Below, in pieces: positions 1 to 9,991 of a stretch of DNA of 64,000 nt; positions within the stretch are counted from its first letter, which is position 1; each line of letters begins with the position of its first letter. The notes beneath the pieces are model-generated. The model searched no databases. It worked only from the letters and a program-made list of their open reading frames with translations, and was not told the origin of the DNA. The position numbers and the translations under genes are program-made. Where the stretch lies: NCBI RefSeq assembly GCF_016905005.1, contig NZ_JADIKC010000007.1, forward strand, positions 363,305 to 427,304. Direction: 5' to 3'. Source of the DNA: Dyella kyungheensis. Lineage in GTDB: Bacteria > Pseudomonadota > Gammaproteobacteria > Xanthomonadales > Rhodanobacteraceae.

Positions 1-661
1 GCTGCCAGGCCGTACCTTCATGCCCACGTTCTGTCTGGACGTGCGCCACGATGCCGCGCTGCGCATAGTCGCGGCCCCGGGTTTCGATCCCGGCCATGGC
101 GCGCAAGGGCGACGCGGCGCCGTCTGCGGCAACCAGCAGGCGTGCCGATATGGCGTCCGTTTCCGCACCGCCCAGCGTCAACTGCACGCGATCTTCCAGC
201 ACCTCATAACCGCCGACTTTTGCCGGGCACAGGCGTTTTACGCCGGCGGCGTCGAGCGCCTGCCAGAGCTGCCATTGCACCAGGTTGTTCTCGACGATGT
301 AGCCAAGCAGGTCGCGACCTTCCCGGGCAGCATCGAAATGAATGGCCGCGCCACTGGCGGCATCCCATACGTGCATGTGCGAATACGGGCTTGCGCGCAA
401 ACTCCGAATGGACGTCCAAACGCCAAGCTCGTCGAGCAAGGCGATCGACGAGGGCGCCAGCCCGACCACGCGAAGATCCACTTCATCATCGATCGACCAC
501 GGCGCCGGGGCGCGCGCCTCCACCAGGGCCGTGGCAAATCCGGCGCGTGCCAGCGCCAGTGCAGTCGCTGCGCCCACCATGCCGCCGCCAACCACGGCGA
601 CATCCAGCGCGGGACCGCGACGACGCGACGATTCGCTGCGCGTGGAAGACATCATGCTCAT
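1..661 (-). CDS. ubiI: UbiI/VisC-family ubiquinone hydroxylase, C-terminus beyond the window edge
   Basis: FAD-dependent aromatic hydroxylase of the UbiH/UbiI/UbiF family, which adds a ring hydroxyl during ubiquinone synthesis at the inner membrane. About 220 residues are visible. A Rossmann dinucleotide-binding motif (VAVVGGGMVGAATALAL) begins near residue 21, and a second FAD-binding stretch (LLVAADGAASPLRAMAG) lies near residue 180. The reading frame has no stop and runs off base 1. The start at 661 overlaps the ubiH stop codon as ATGA, so translation is probably coupled; ATG codons 2-3 triplets downstream are alternatives. The gene order ubiH-ubiI matches Escherichia coli. Assignment to UbiI rather than UbiF rests on this context, because the C-terminus is missing. 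Confidence 0.8.
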   Translation of the reverse strand, partial: MSMMSSTRSESSRRRGPALDVAVVGGGMVGAATALALARAGFATALVEARAPAPWSIDDEVDLRVVGLAPSSIALLDELGVWTSIRSLRASPYSHMHVWDAASGAAIHFDAAREGRDLLGYIVENNLVQWQLWQALDAAGVKRLCPAKVGGYEVLEDRVQLTLGGAETDAISARLLVAADGAASPLRAMAGIETRGRDYAQRGIVAHVQTERGHEGTAWQ

Positions 662-1887
662 GGCAGTCGCTCCAGCACAGCCTTCGGCGGTTCGCCGCGA
701 AAACCCATGCCGCGACGTGCGATCAAGCGCTGCAGCGGCGGCAGCCGATCGAAGGCCAGCATGGCCAGGGAACGCAAGGGACCCAGCACCGGTTGCTGCA
801 GGCAGGCCAACTGGACCAGCCCATGGCTCATCGCCATGGTGCCTTCGCGGTCCGGCGCACGACGTGCGGCGTAGTTCGCCAGCAGCTCTTCAGCGCCCGG
901 ATCGTTGGCACCTGTCAGCAACTCGGCCAGCGTGAGCGCATCGCGCAAGCCGAGATTGAAACCTTGCGCGCCGATGGGATGCACCGTCTGCGCCGCGTTG
1001 CCGACCAGCACGGCACGCGTGGACACCAGCGACCGTGCGGCCACGCGCTGGATGGCGTAGGGATGACGTTTGCCGGGGCGACTCAATCGGCCCAGGCGCC
1101 AGCCGAAGCGCTCCTGCGCCAACGCGATGAAGGCCTCGTCGTCCATCGCTTCCACGGCCGTGGCTTCGTGCTGCGGCACGGTGAGCACGAGCCCGCAGCG
1201 GCGGCTGGCCAATGGCAGCAGCGCGATCGGTCCGTTGTCGGAGAAGCGTTCGTACGCACGATGGGCGTGGTCGCGTTCCGGCGTCACCGTGCAGACGAAC
1301 AGGGTCTGGCGATAGTCGTGGCGCTCGGCCTCGATGCCGAGACGATCGCGCACGAACGACGCGGTGCCGTCCGCGCCGACCAGCAAGGGCGTGTCGATAT
1401 CGACCGGCCCTTCGGCGGTCTGGATGCGCGCGCACCAACCGTCGGCCACCGGCTCCAGCGATTCCACCCGCGCGGGCGCCAGGCGGCGCAGGCGCGTGCA
1501 CTCGTCCAGCCGGCGCAGCAGCGCCGCACCGAGTTCGCGCGCGGGCAGCGTCCAGCCCAGCGCATCCACGCCCTGCCGTGCCGCATCCATCTGCACGCTG
1601 CCGAAATCGCCGGCGCGCGTCACATGGATGTACTGGATCGGCGTGGCCTGGGCCGCCGCGTGCTTCCACACGCCAATGGCGCCGAGGCCGTTGACGGTGG
1701 CGCGGGCCAGCGCGAGGTTGCGTTCGTCGTAGCTGGGCTGGTCGCCGACGCGCGGCGCGGCAGCCTCCACCATCACGGCCTCGATGCCGGCCGCGTCCAG
1801 CGCGATGGCCAGGCTGGCGCCTACCAGGCCGCCGCCAACGATGAGTACCGGCTGCCGGGCGCCGGCCTGAAGGGATGCATTCGTCAT
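658..1887 (-). CDS. ubiH: 2-octaprenyl-6-methoxyphenyl hydroxylase
   Basis: FAD monooxygenase of aerobic ubiquinone biosynthesis, 409 residues, the usual family length. The N-terminus has the GxGxxG-type motif VLIVGGGLVGASLAIALD (about residues 14-31). A central LLVGADGTASFVRDRLG matches the DG motif. The C-terminal half carries VGNAAQTVHPIGAQGFNLGL, the flavin-binding GD/GN motif of UbiH-type enzymes. It is the upstream gene of a two-gene minus-strand unit and overlaps the following hydroxylase by 4 nt. A -10-like TATCAT lies on the minus strand only 8 nt before the ATG, so the mRNA may have almost no leader. The neighbour to the right (btuM) diverges. Confidence 0.88.
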   Translation of the reverse strand: MTNASLQAGARQPVLIVGGGLVGASLAIALDAAGIEAVMVEAAAPRVGDQPSYDERNLALARATVNGLGAIGVWKHAAAQATPIQYIHVTRAGDFGSVQMDAARQGVDALGWTLPARELGAALLRRLDECTRLRRLAPARVESLEPVADGWCARIQTAEGPVDIDTPLLVGADGTASFVRDRLGIEAERHDYRQTLFVCTVTPERDHAHRAYERFSDNGPIALLPLASRRCGLVLTVPQHEATAVEAMDDEAFIALAQERFGWRLGRLSRPGKRHPYAIQRVAARSLVSTRAVLVGNAAQTVHPIGAQGFNLGLRDALTLAELLTGANDPGAEELLANYAARRAPDREGTMAMSHGLVQLACLQQPVLGPLRSLAMLAFDRLPPLQRLIARRGMGFRGEPPKAVLERLP

Positions 1888-1895
1888 GGCGCCGC

Positions 1896-1901
1896 ATGAT
1901 A
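1896..1901 (-). promoter_or_regulatory. Putative ubiH -10 element
   Basis: TATCAT on the minus strand, 8 nt upstream of the ubiH ATG at 1887. No good -35 is visible 16-18 nt upstream, so this is a weak prediction. If used, transcription would start within a few bases of the start codon. Confidence 0.35.
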
Positions 1902-1984
1902 CGCGCTACGGCTAGCGGGCTGGCGTCCGCCCAATTGCGATAGACTTGGCCCTTGCATTCGACGCGACCCTTTTGGAGCAGCTC

Positions 1985-2590
1985 ATGGCTAAGACGCAGA
2001 CCCAGCGCCTAGGCATCTTCCTGGCCTTGGCCGTGGTGATGGCCGCAACCCGCATTCATCTCTCGCTGTTCCATCACGACGTGTGGGACGCCTCCTGGGG
2101 CATCTTCTTCCTGGCCGGCTTCTGGTTGCGCGGATCGGTGCGCTGGGCGTTGCCGCTGCTGCTGGTCGAGTCCGTGCTGATCGACTACCTGGTGATCAGC
2201 AACCAGGGCATCAGTTTCTGGGACCACTACTGCGTCTCGGCGGCTTACTGGTTCCTCGTTCCCGCCTATGCCAGCCTGTGGTTCGGCGGCAGCTGGCTGG
2301 CTGGCCGCAAGCTGGGCCTGAATGCGCAGAGCCTCGGCCTCACCGTGGCCGCCGTGCTGGTGAGCTGGCTGGCCTGCTACGTGATCTCCAACGGCAGCTA
2401 CTACTGGCTGAGCAACACCGTGCCGCAGCCGCGCAGCATCGCGGCATGGTTCGAGAACATGTTCGACTGGTACGGCTTCTTCCTCGAAACCACGGCGCTG
2501 TATGTGGCGCTGGGCCTGGTGGTCCACGGCCTGGTGGTGCAGATGTCGCGCATGCTTGGCCATGCCGACTCGTCCAAGCTGTCGCGCTGA
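1985..2590 (+). CDS. btuM: BtuM-like solitary S-component, candidate cobalamin transporter
   Basis: A 201-residue hydrophobic protein with about six predicted membrane segments. Sequence features resemble BtuM, the solitary ECF-type S-component that imports vitamin B12 in some Gram-negative bacteria: ATRIHLSLFHHDVWDASWG followed by FFLAGFWLRG, and a cysteine at residue 83 (DHYCVSAAYWF) in the region where BtuM carries its invariant cobalt-ligating cysteine. The next gene, 18 nt downstream, is a corrinoid adenosyltransferase, which supports a B12 role. I chose the ATG at 1985 because GGAG lies 7-11 nt upstream; an in-frame start at 1946 would add 13 residues without an obvious ribosome site. 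No ECF ATPase or T-component is nearby, as expected for solitary BtuM. The call is from recognised motifs, not from a search. Confidence 0.72.
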   Translation: MAKTQTQRLGIFLALAVVMAATRIHLSLFHHDVWDASWGIFFLAGFWLRGSVRWALPLLLVESVLIDYLVISNQGISFWDHYCVSAAYWFLVPAYASLWFGGSWLAGRKLGLNAQSLGLTVAAVLVSWLACYVISNGSYYWLSNTVPQPRSIAAWFENMFDWYGFFLETTALYVALGLVVHGLVVQMSRMLGHADSSKLSR

Positions 2591-2608
2591 TCGCATAGGA
2601 ACGTCGCG

Positions 2609-3175
2609 ATGGGTAACCGCCTCTCGAAGATCTACACCCGCACGGGCGACGACGGCAGCACCGGCCTGGGCGACGGTTCGCGCGTCGCCAAGGATTCGCT
2701 GCGTGTTTCGGCCTACGGCACGGTGGATGAACTCAACAGCACCATCGGCATGGTGCTGGCTTCCGATGGCGTGGGCGACGAGGTGCGCGAAACGCTGACC
2801 CAGGTGCAGCACGACCTGTTCGATCTCGGCGGGGAGCTGTGCATTCCTGGCATGGCGATGGTGCACGACGCCGACATCGAGCGCCTCGAACAGGTGCTCG
2901 ACGGCTTCAACGATCCGCTGCCGCCGCTGAAGGATTTCATCCTGCCGGGCGGCGGCATGGCCGCGTCGTGCTGCCATCTGGCACGCACCGTATGCCGTCG
3001 CGCCGAGCGCGAGGTGATAGCGCTCGGCCGCGTGGAAGAAGTGCGACCGCAGGCGCAGCGTTATCTGAACCGCCTGTCCGACCTGCTGTTCGTGATCTCA
3101 CGCGTGCTGGCCCGGGCCAGCGGCCACGGCGAAGTGCTGTGGCAGCACGAGCGCCGTCGCAAACCGCAGGCGTAA
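2609..3175 (+). CDS. PduO-type cob(I)alamin adenosyltransferase
   Basis: Transfers the adenosyl group of ATP to cob(I)alamin to make coenzyme B12. The 188-residue protein has the PduO-family N-terminal ATP-binding motif KIYTRTGDDGSTGLGDGSRV (about residues 6-25), then VDELNSTIG, and the C-terminal RRAEREV and LNRLSDLLFV motifs (about residues 130-160). This is the complete catalytic core, with no extra domain. It sits 18 nt after the btuM-like gene and 6 nt before the histone-deacetylase-like gene, so the three probably form one transcript. The pairing of uptake and adenosylation suggests salvage of imported cobalamin rather than de novo synthesis. Confidence 0.9.
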   Translation: MGNRLSKIYTRTGDDGSTGLGDGSRVAKDSLRVSAYGTVDELNSTIGMVLASDGVGDEVRETLTQVQHDLFDLGGELCIPGMAMVHDADIERLEQVLDGFNDPLPPLKDFILPGGGMAASCCHLARTVCRRAEREVIALGRVEEVRPQAQRYLNRLSDLLFVISRVLARASGHGEVLWQHERRRKPQA

Positions 3176-3181
3176 CCCTCG

Positions 3182-4105
<924 letters not shown>

Positions 4106-4235
4106 GCCCGCAGGTCCCTGCGACCCGATTTCCGGGCGCTCATGCTGAATCCTTCTGCCGGCGTGCGCTGACCAACTGCCGCCGATGGGGCCTTTCTGCT
4201 AGTTTTACGAGCCTCCCAGCCGACAGACTGCCATC

Positions 4236-6716
4236 GTGACGCCCAAGCTGCCTTCGCGCCACCTGCCCCCTCGCCGCCTGCTGGCGGTCGCCGCTGCCCT
4301 TGCCCTGTTCGGCAGCCCGGTCGAGGCCCAGTCTGTTGCCGAGCCGCAGCCCGCGCCGAGCCAGCCCAATCCGCCCAAGCCCAGCGCGCCGCCGGCCGTC
4401 TCCAACTGCCCGCTGGGTGCGTACCGCTGCCCGACCCGGCCGGTGAACTACAACATGTGTCGTGCGAACGCGATGCTGTCGTTCTACGACCCGACCATGA
4501 GCAAGGACAGCTCGGTCCGCGACACTTCCAACACCTACGTCACCGCCCAGCGCGTGGACAGCTCCAACCAGAGCGTCTACCACCTGGAGGGCGACGTGAA
4601 GATGGATCGCGCCGACCAGCGCATACAGGCCGACGTCACCGACTACAACAACGACACCACCGACTACGACGCGCGCGGCAACGTGCGTTACCAGGAAGTC
4701 GGCCAGCTGGTCTCGTCCGATCACATGCGTGGCAACCAGGACGCCAGCACCAGTATCGCGGACAACGTCGCGTATCAAATGCTGACCAATCGCGGCAACG
4801 GTGTGGCCACCCAGGGCCAGACGCTGGATGACCAGCGCAGCCGCTATTTCAACGCGACCTATTCCACCTGCGACGTGGGCAACCACGTGTGGGAGATCCA
4901 TGCCAAGGACATCCGCATGGACAAGGAAACCGGCGAGGGCGTGGCGCACGACGCCACCATGTACCTGTACAACGTGCCGTTCTTCTGGCTGCCCACGTTC
5001 ACCTTCCCGATCAACGACGATCGCAAGACGGGCTTCCTGACGCCCACGATCGGCAACTCCAGCCGCTCGGGTTTCATGGTGAGCGCGCCGTACTACCTGA
5101 ACCTGGCGCCGAACTACGACGCCACGCTCGATCCGCGCATCTATACGGATCGCGGCGTGATGCTGGCGAGCGAGTTCCGCTACCTGGTACCGGGAAGCAC
5201 GGGACAGGTGAACGTCGAATTCCTGCCCAACGACCACGGCGCGAACGACCCCGACAGCACCGAGAACACCAAGGGCACCGACCGCTGGCTGCTGAAGCTT
5301 TACGACACCACGCATCTCTATGGACCGTGGTCGCTCAATGCGGGAATCAACCTGGCGTCGGACCGCAACTACCTGCGCGACTTCGGCAACGACTTCTATA
5401 CGACCACGACCAGCCAGCTGGCGTCCTATACGTACATCAACGGTGCGGGCAGGTGGGGCAAGGCCTATTGGAATGCCAGCCTCGGCGCCGACTACTACCA
5501 GAACGCTGACTACTCGCTGCCCGACTCGGTGGTGCAGTACAAGCGCTGGCCGCGCGCGACGTTCAATGTCGACTACCCGCTCAATAACTGGCTGGACGTA
5601 GGCGCCAACACCGAAGCCGTCGCGTTCCGCAAGGAAGACTCCATCGAGGGCAATCGCCTCGATCTGTATCCCTATATCCAGGCCGACTTCCGTGGCGCAG
5701 CGTGGTTCGTGAAGCCCCGCGTGGCCTATCGCTATACGGGCTACGACCTCACCGGCAACTCCCAGCAATACGGTTACTACGGCCCGCTTGCTTCCGGCGA
5801 GACCTCGCCGTTCACCAACAACTCGCCCAGCCGTTCGCTGCCTATCGTCAGCGTGGACAGCGGCCTGGTGTTTGACCGCAGCACCTCGCTGTTCGGCACC
5901 AGCTACACGCAAACGCTCGAACCACGGCTGTATTACCTCTACGTGCCGTACCGCAACCAGAACAACCTGCCGCTGTTCGACACCAACCTGATGTCGTTCG
6001 ACACCTGGGAGCTGTTCACGCCCAACACCTTCTCCGGTGCCGACCGCCAGGAGAATGCGAACAATCTCAGCGCCATGCTGACCACGCGATTGCTGGACGA
6101 CAACGGCGTGGAGCGGTTGTCCGCGAGTTTCGGCCAGATCCGCTATCTGACGCAGCAGCGAGTGCAGATCCCAGGGAGCAACAGTACGGTCCCCGGACCG
6201 ACCAACTGGTCGGGCTCCGACTACATCGTCGATCTCAGCACCCAGCTCAACGACGACTGGAAGCTGATGTCGCAGTACCAGTGGAATCCGGCCCTGAGTC
6301 TCACCGACCTGGGCGCCATCACGCTGCAGAAGCGCATCAAGAGCGACGGCATCCTCAACTTCTCGTACCGCTACCGCCGCAACCCCGGCAGCACGCTCGC
6401 CCAGAAAACCCCGCTGCTGGAACAATACGACGCTTCCATTGTCTATCCCGTCTCCGACCGCTGGCGCCTGATCGGCCACTGGACCTACTCGGTGCTGGAC
6501 AAGAAGACCGTGGAGGCCCTGGCCGGCGTGGAGCACGACAGCTGCTGCGTGGCCCTGCGCCTGGTGGCACGCCACTACGTCAATACCTACGACACCACCA
6601 CCGCACTGGGCTCGGCCAACACGGCGATCATGTTCGAAGTGGAGTTCAAGGGCATGGGTGGCTTCACCGGCCAGTCGGAAAACGCCATCCGCAATGGTAT
6701 TCTTGGTTATCAATAA
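4236..6716 (+). CDS. lptD: LPS-assembly outer-membrane protein LptD
   Basis: Outer-membrane beta-barrel that inserts lipopolysaccharide into the outer leaflet together with LptE. The 826-residue protein starts at GTG and has a cleavable signal peptide ending near VEAQS. An N-terminal OstA/LptA-like domain follows (about residues 85-230, with LEGDVKMDRADQRIQADVTD), then the LptD barrel domain. Two cysteines near the mature N-terminus and the adjacent pair Cys770-Cys771 (EHDSCCVALRL) correspond to the interdomain disulfides needed for function in E. coli. No clear Shine-Dalgarno precedes the GTG. It opens the operon lptD-surA-pdxA-rsmA-apaG-apaH, whose order is the same as in E. coli. Confidence 0.95.
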   Translation: MTPKLPSRHLPPRRLLAVAAALALFGSPVEAQSVAEPQPAPSQPNPPKPSAPPAVSNCPLGAYRCPTRPVNYNMCRANAMLSFYDPTMSKDSSVRDTSNTYVTAQRVDSSNQSVYHLEGDVKMDRADQRIQADVTDYNNDTTDYDARGNVRYQEVGQLVSSDHMRGNQDASTSIADNVAYQMLTNRGNGVATQGQTLDDQRSRYFNATYSTCDVGNHVWEIHAKDIRMDKETGEGVAHDATMYLYNVPFFWLPTFTFPINDDRKTGFLTPTIGNSSRSGFMVSAPYYLNLAPNYDATLDPRIYTDRGVMLASEFRYLVPGSTGQVNVEFLPNDHGANDPDSTENTKGTDRWLLKLYDTTHLYGPWSLNAGINLASDRNYLRDFGNDFYTTTTSQLASYTYINGAGRWGKAYWNASLGADYYQNADYSLPDSVVQYKRWPRATFNVDYPLNNWLDVGANTEAVAFRKEDSIEGNRLDLYPYIQADFRGAAWFVKPRVAYRYTGYDLTGNSQQYGYYGPLASGETSPFTNNSPSRSLPIVSVDSGLVFDRSTSLFGTSYTQTLEPRLYYLYVPYRNQNNLPLFDTNLMSFDTWELFTPNTFSGADRQENANNLSAMLTTRLLDDNGVERLSASFGQIRYLTQQRVQIPGSNSTVPGPTNWSGSDYIVDLSTQLNDDWKLMSQYQWNPALSLTDLGAITLQKRIKSDGILNFSYRYRRNPGSTLAQKTPLLEQYDASIVYPVSDRWRLIGHWTYSVLDKKTVEALAGVEHDSCCVALRLVARHYVNTYDTTTALGSANTAIMFEVEFKGMGGFTGQSENAIRNGILGYQ

Positions 6717-6754
6717 CTTCCCTATCGCCCACGGCGATCGAAGGCCCCGGACTG

Positions 6755-8107
6755 ATGAAGCAGCCCCTCGCGTTAATCCTGCTCGCGGTCGCCACCGCGA
6801 CCGCCCTACCCGCTTATGCCCAGCTGCTGCCCCAGGCCGCAGGCCAGGGCAACCAGCCGCTCGACCGTATCGTGGCGGTGGTGGACGAGGGTGTGATCCT
6901 GCAGAGCGAGCTGAATGAGGCCGTCCGTTCGGTCCAGCAGCAGTACGCCAGCAATCCCGGCCAGTTGCCGCCGATCGACGTGCTCCGTCGCCAGGTGCTG
7001 GACCGTCTCATCCTGATGAAGCTGCAGGTGCAGCGCGCCGACGACCAGGGCATCCGCGTCTCCGATGCCGACGTCGACCAGGCCGTGAACGCCGTGGCCC
7101 AGCAGAACCACATGACGGCCGAGCAGCTCCGCGCCGCCGTGGAAGCCGACGGCAACAGCTTTGCTGCGTTCCGTCGCCAGCTGTCCGACCAGATCGTGGC
7201 CCAGCGCCTGCACGACAGCGTGGTTCGCGACCAGGTGAGCATCACCGACAGCGAAATCAACAACATGCTGGCCAGCCCCTCCTACAAGGCGGGCGAAGTG
7301 CATCTGGCGCACATCCAGGTGAGCCTGCCGGCCGGCGCCAGCGCCGCCGACATCAAGGCGGCCCAGGACAAGGCCACCCAGGCGATCGACGCGATCAAGG
7401 GCGGCATGGATTTCCACGCCGCGGCCATCCGCTACTCCGATGCGCAGGACGCCCTCGAGGGTGGCGACCTCGGCTGGCGCCGAATGGATGAGATTCCGCC
7501 TGCTTTCGCCGACGCCGTGGGCACCATGAAGCCCGGCGAAGTCAGCCCGGCCCTGCGCGGGCCGACCGGCTTCCACATCCTGAAGCTGGAGGAGCAGCGC
7601 GCCCCCAGCCGTCAGGTAGTGCAGGAATTCCATGCCCGCCAGATCCTCATCCGCCCCAGCGAACTGCTGACGCCGGAGCAGGCCCGCCAGAAGGCCGAGG
7701 ACATCTACAACCGCATCGTCAACAAGCATGAGGACTTCGCCAAGCTGGCGAAGGAGAACTCCAAGGACGACACCACCGCCAACAATGGCGGCGACATGGG
7801 CTGGTTCATGCAGAACGACTGGGGCTCCACCATCGCCCAGCACCTGGGTGAGCTGAAGGACGACCAGATCGCGCCCCCGTTCCAGAGCGAAGCCGGCTGG
7901 CACATCCTGGAGCGCCTGGGCAGCCGCCAGAGCGACCGCACGGACGAACTGGAGCGCAACCAGGCCCGCCAGGCCATCGGCAACCGCAAGGCGGAGCAGG
8001 CTTACGACGACTACCTGCGCGACATGCGTTCCGGTGCCTACGTGAACATCCTGGTGCCCGAGCTGCGCGATCCCAACGAGCAGCAGCCGAGCCAGAAGTC
8101 GTCCTGA
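6755..8107 (+). CDS. surA: Periplasmic chaperone/peptidyl-prolyl isomerase SurA
   Basis: Escorts unfolded outer-membrane proteins, including LptD, through the periplasm. The 450-residue protein has a signal peptide ending ALPAYA|QLLP, an N-terminal SurA domain (VDEGVILQSELNEAVRSV), and two parvulin-type isomerase domains near residues 170-275 and 285-385. The signatures are DLGWRRMDEIPPAFADAV in the first and GGDMGWF in the second. The open frame extends about 158 codons upstream inside lptD. I placed the start at 6755 because it gives the signal peptide and lies 38 nt after the lptD stop. Linkage of surA to lptD is conserved across gammaproteobacteria. Confidence 0.94.
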   Translation: MKQPLALILLAVATATALPAYAQLLPQAAGQGNQPLDRIVAVVDEGVILQSELNEAVRSVQQQYASNPGQLPPIDVLRRQVLDRLILMKLQVQRADDQGIRVSDADVDQAVNAVAQQNHMTAEQLRAAVEADGNSFAAFRRQLSDQIVAQRLHDSVVRDQVSITDSEINNMLASPSYKAGEVHLAHIQVSLPAGASAADIKAAQDKATQAIDAIKGGMDFHAAAIRYSDAQDALEGGDLGWRRMDEIPPAFADAVGTMKPGEVSPALRGPTGFHILKLEEQRAPSRQVVQEFHARQILIRPSELLTPEQARQKAEDIYNRIVNKHEDFAKLAKENSKDDTTANNGGDMGWFMQNDWGSTIAQHLGELKDDQIAPPFQSEAGWHILERLGSRQSDRTDELERNQARQAIGNRKAEQAYDDYLRDMRSGAYVNILVPELRDPNEQQPSQKSS

Positions 8108-8114
8108 GGCCGCA

Positions 8115-9122
8115 TTGAACACCCAGACCCTGCCCCGACTGGCCATCACCGCAGGTGAGCCAGCGGGGATCGGGCCCGAGCTCATCATCCGATTGGCCGC
8201 CACTCCGCTGGCGGCCAATTTCGTTGCGGTCACCGATCGCGCGCTGCTGCAGCGTGCCGCTCAGCGCTGCGGCCAGTCCATCGAACTGATCGACGACGAC
8301 GGCAGCGATATTGCCCAGCGCACGCCCGGGCAATTGCGCGTGAAGCACATGCCACTCGGCACCACCGAGACCCCCGGCGCGCCCGATCCGGCCAATGCCA
8401 GGCACGTGCTCGCCACGCTCGCCGAGGCCGCCGATGGATGCATGCAGGGCCGTTACGCCGCCATCGTCACCGCGCCCCTGCAGAAATCCTCGATCAACGA
8501 GGCCGGCATCCCCTTCAGCGGCCACACGGAATTTTTTGCCGAGCGCGCGCAGGCCGACGTGGTGATGATGCTGGCCAGCCCCGAGCTGCGGGTGTCGCTG
8601 GCCACCACGCATCTGCCGCTAGCGGCCGTGCCGGCAGCGATCACGCGCGACACGCTGGTGCGCGTGCTGCGCATCGTGCATCGCGAGCTGCGGGAAAAAT
8701 TCGCCCTGTCCGAACCGCGCATCGCGGTGCTTGGCCTCAATCCGCATGCAGGCGAAGGCGGTCATCTCGGTCGCGAAGAACTGGACACCATCATTCCCAC
8801 GCTCGATGCGCTGCGCGCCGAGGGCATGCATCTGCTCGGTCCATTGCCCGCGGATACCGCCTTTGTGCCGGCGCTGCGCGAACGCTACGACGCGGTGCTG
8901 GCGATGTACCACGACCAGGCGCTGCCGGTACTGAAAAGCGAAGCGTTCGACCGCACGGTGAACCTCACCCTGGGCCTGCCCTTCATCCGCACCTCCGTCG
9001 ACCACGGCACGGCGCTCGATCTCGCCGGCACCGGCCGCGCGGATCCGGCCAGCCTGATCGCAGCAACCACGATGGCGCTCGAGCTGGTCGCTCGACGCGC
9101 CATCGCGCAAGGACACCCATGA
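8115..9122 (+). CDS. pdxA: 4-hydroxythreonine-4-phosphate dehydrogenase
   Basis: NAD-dependent oxidation of 4-hydroxythreonine 4-phosphate in pyridoxal-phosphate biosynthesis. The 335-residue protein opens with LAITAGEPAGIGPELIIRLA, the PdxA signature. It also has the substrate and metal region SGHTEFFA, GLNPHAGEGGHLGREE, and MYHDQALPVLKS with RTSVDHGTALDLAGTG near the C-terminus. The start is TTG, 7 nt after the surA stop, consistent with translation coupled to surA. The stop codon overlaps the rsmA start as ATGA. Confidence 0.95.
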   Translation: MNTQTLPRLAITAGEPAGIGPELIIRLAATPLAANFVAVTDRALLQRAAQRCGQSIELIDDDGSDIAQRTPGQLRVKHMPLGTTETPGAPDPANARHVLATLAEAADGCMQGRYAAIVTAPLQKSSINEAGIPFSGHTEFFAERAQADVVMMLASPELRVSLATTHLPLAAVPAAITRDTLVRVLRIVHRELREKFALSEPRIAVLGLNPHAGEGGHLGREELDTIIPTLDALRAEGMHLLGPLPADTAFVPALRERYDAVLAMYHDQALPVLKSEAFDRTVNLTLGLPFIRTSVDHGTALDLAGTGRADPASLIAATTMALELVARRAIAQGHP

Positions 9123-9904
9123 ACGCCCGCCCCAAGAAAAGTTTCGGCCAGCACTTCCTGCACGAGAAGCGCTATATCGAGCGCATCGTCAGCGCGATCT
9201 CGCCGCGCGCGGATGATTTCGTGGTGGAGATCGGCCCGGGCGAAGGAGCACTGACGCTGCCGCTGCTCGCCGCCGCGGGCAAGCTCACCGCGATCGAGCT
9301 GGACACGGATCTGATTCCCGGCCTGCAGGCGCGCGCCGCCAGCGTGGGCGAGCTGAGCATCATCCATTCGGACGTGCTGAAAGTGGATTTCACCGCACTG
9401 GCGCATCGCCACGGCGTGGAGCGCCTGCGCGTGGCGGGCAACCTGCCGTATTACATCTCCAGCCCGATCCTGTTCCATTGCGTGGAGCACGCCAAGGCCA
9501 TCCAGGACATGCACTTCATGCTGCAGAAGGAAGTGGTGGACCGCATGGCGGCGGAGCCCGGCAGCAAGGTCTATGGGCGACTGTCGGTGATGCTGCAGCT
9601 GGTCTGCCGCGTCGAGCCGCTGTTCGTGGTGCCGCCCGGCGCCTTCCGGCCGCCGCCGAAGGTGGACTCGGCCGTCGTGCGACTGGTGCCGCTGGGTCCC
9701 GACCAGCTGCCCGATGCCGATCCCGAACGCATTCACGCCATCGTGAAGGCCGCCTTCGCGCAGCGCCGCAAGACGCTGAGCAATGCGCTCAAGAACGTGA
9801 TGGACAGCAGCGCGATCATGGCCGCCGATGTCGACCCCAAGGCCCGCGCCGAAACGCTGTCGCCTCAGGACTACGTTCGTCTCGCCCGCGTGCCGCAGGG
9901 CTGA
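9119..9904 (+). CDS. rsmA: 16S rRNA (A1518/A1519) dimethyltransferase
   Basis: KsgA/RsmA dimethylates two adjacent adenines in the helix 45 loop of 16S rRNA during late small-subunit assembly. The protein has 261 residues. The N-terminal KSFGQHFLHEKRYIERIV, the SAM-binding motif VVEIGPGEGALTLPLL (about residues 36-51) and the catalytic motif NLPYYISSPILF (NLPY) are intact. The C-terminal PPKVDSAVVRL and FAQRRKTLSNALK elements are typical. The start overlaps the pdxA stop by 4 nt, which fixes it as an internal start within a much longer open frame. Confidence 0.95.
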   Translation: MNARPKKSFGQHFLHEKRYIERIVSAISPRADDFVVEIGPGEGALTLPLLAAAGKLTAIELDTDLIPGLQARAASVGELSIIHSDVLKVDFTALAHRHGVERLRVAGNLPYYISSPILFHCVEHAKAIQDMHFMLQKEVVDRMAAEPGSKVYGRLSVMLQLVCRVEPLFVVPPGAFRPPPKVDSAVVRLVPLGPDQLPDADPERIHAIVKAAFAQRRKTLSNALKNVMDSSAIMAADVDPKARAETLSPQDYVRLARVPQG

Positions 9905-9979
9905 GCAAACGCGGGCGCCGGCCCGCATCCGCAGATCAGGTGGCGCCCGCGGGCTTTACCCATGCGCCTCCACAACCCG

Positions 9980-9985
9980 TACAAT
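9980..9985 (+). promoter_or_regulatory. Putative apaG -10 element giving a leaderless transcript
   Basis: TACAAT is followed by exactly 6 nt (CGGGCC) and then the apaG ATG at 9992. A start 7 nt after the -10 would coincide with the A of the start codon. A poor -35 candidate (TTTACC, 9955-9960) lies 19 nt upstream. No Shine-Dalgarno is visible before this ATG. The dusB gene has the same arrangement. Confidence 0.45.
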
Positions 9986-9991
9986 CGGGCC

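Noticed and set aside
1888..1984. B12 riboswitch before the btuM-like gene
   Set aside because: The 97-nt gap is too short for a roughly 200-nt cobalamin riboswitch, and no B12-box-like sequence was recognised.
4140..6713. 857-codon minus-strand frame opposite lptD
   Set aside because: Shadow of lptD; no signal, domain or ribosome site.
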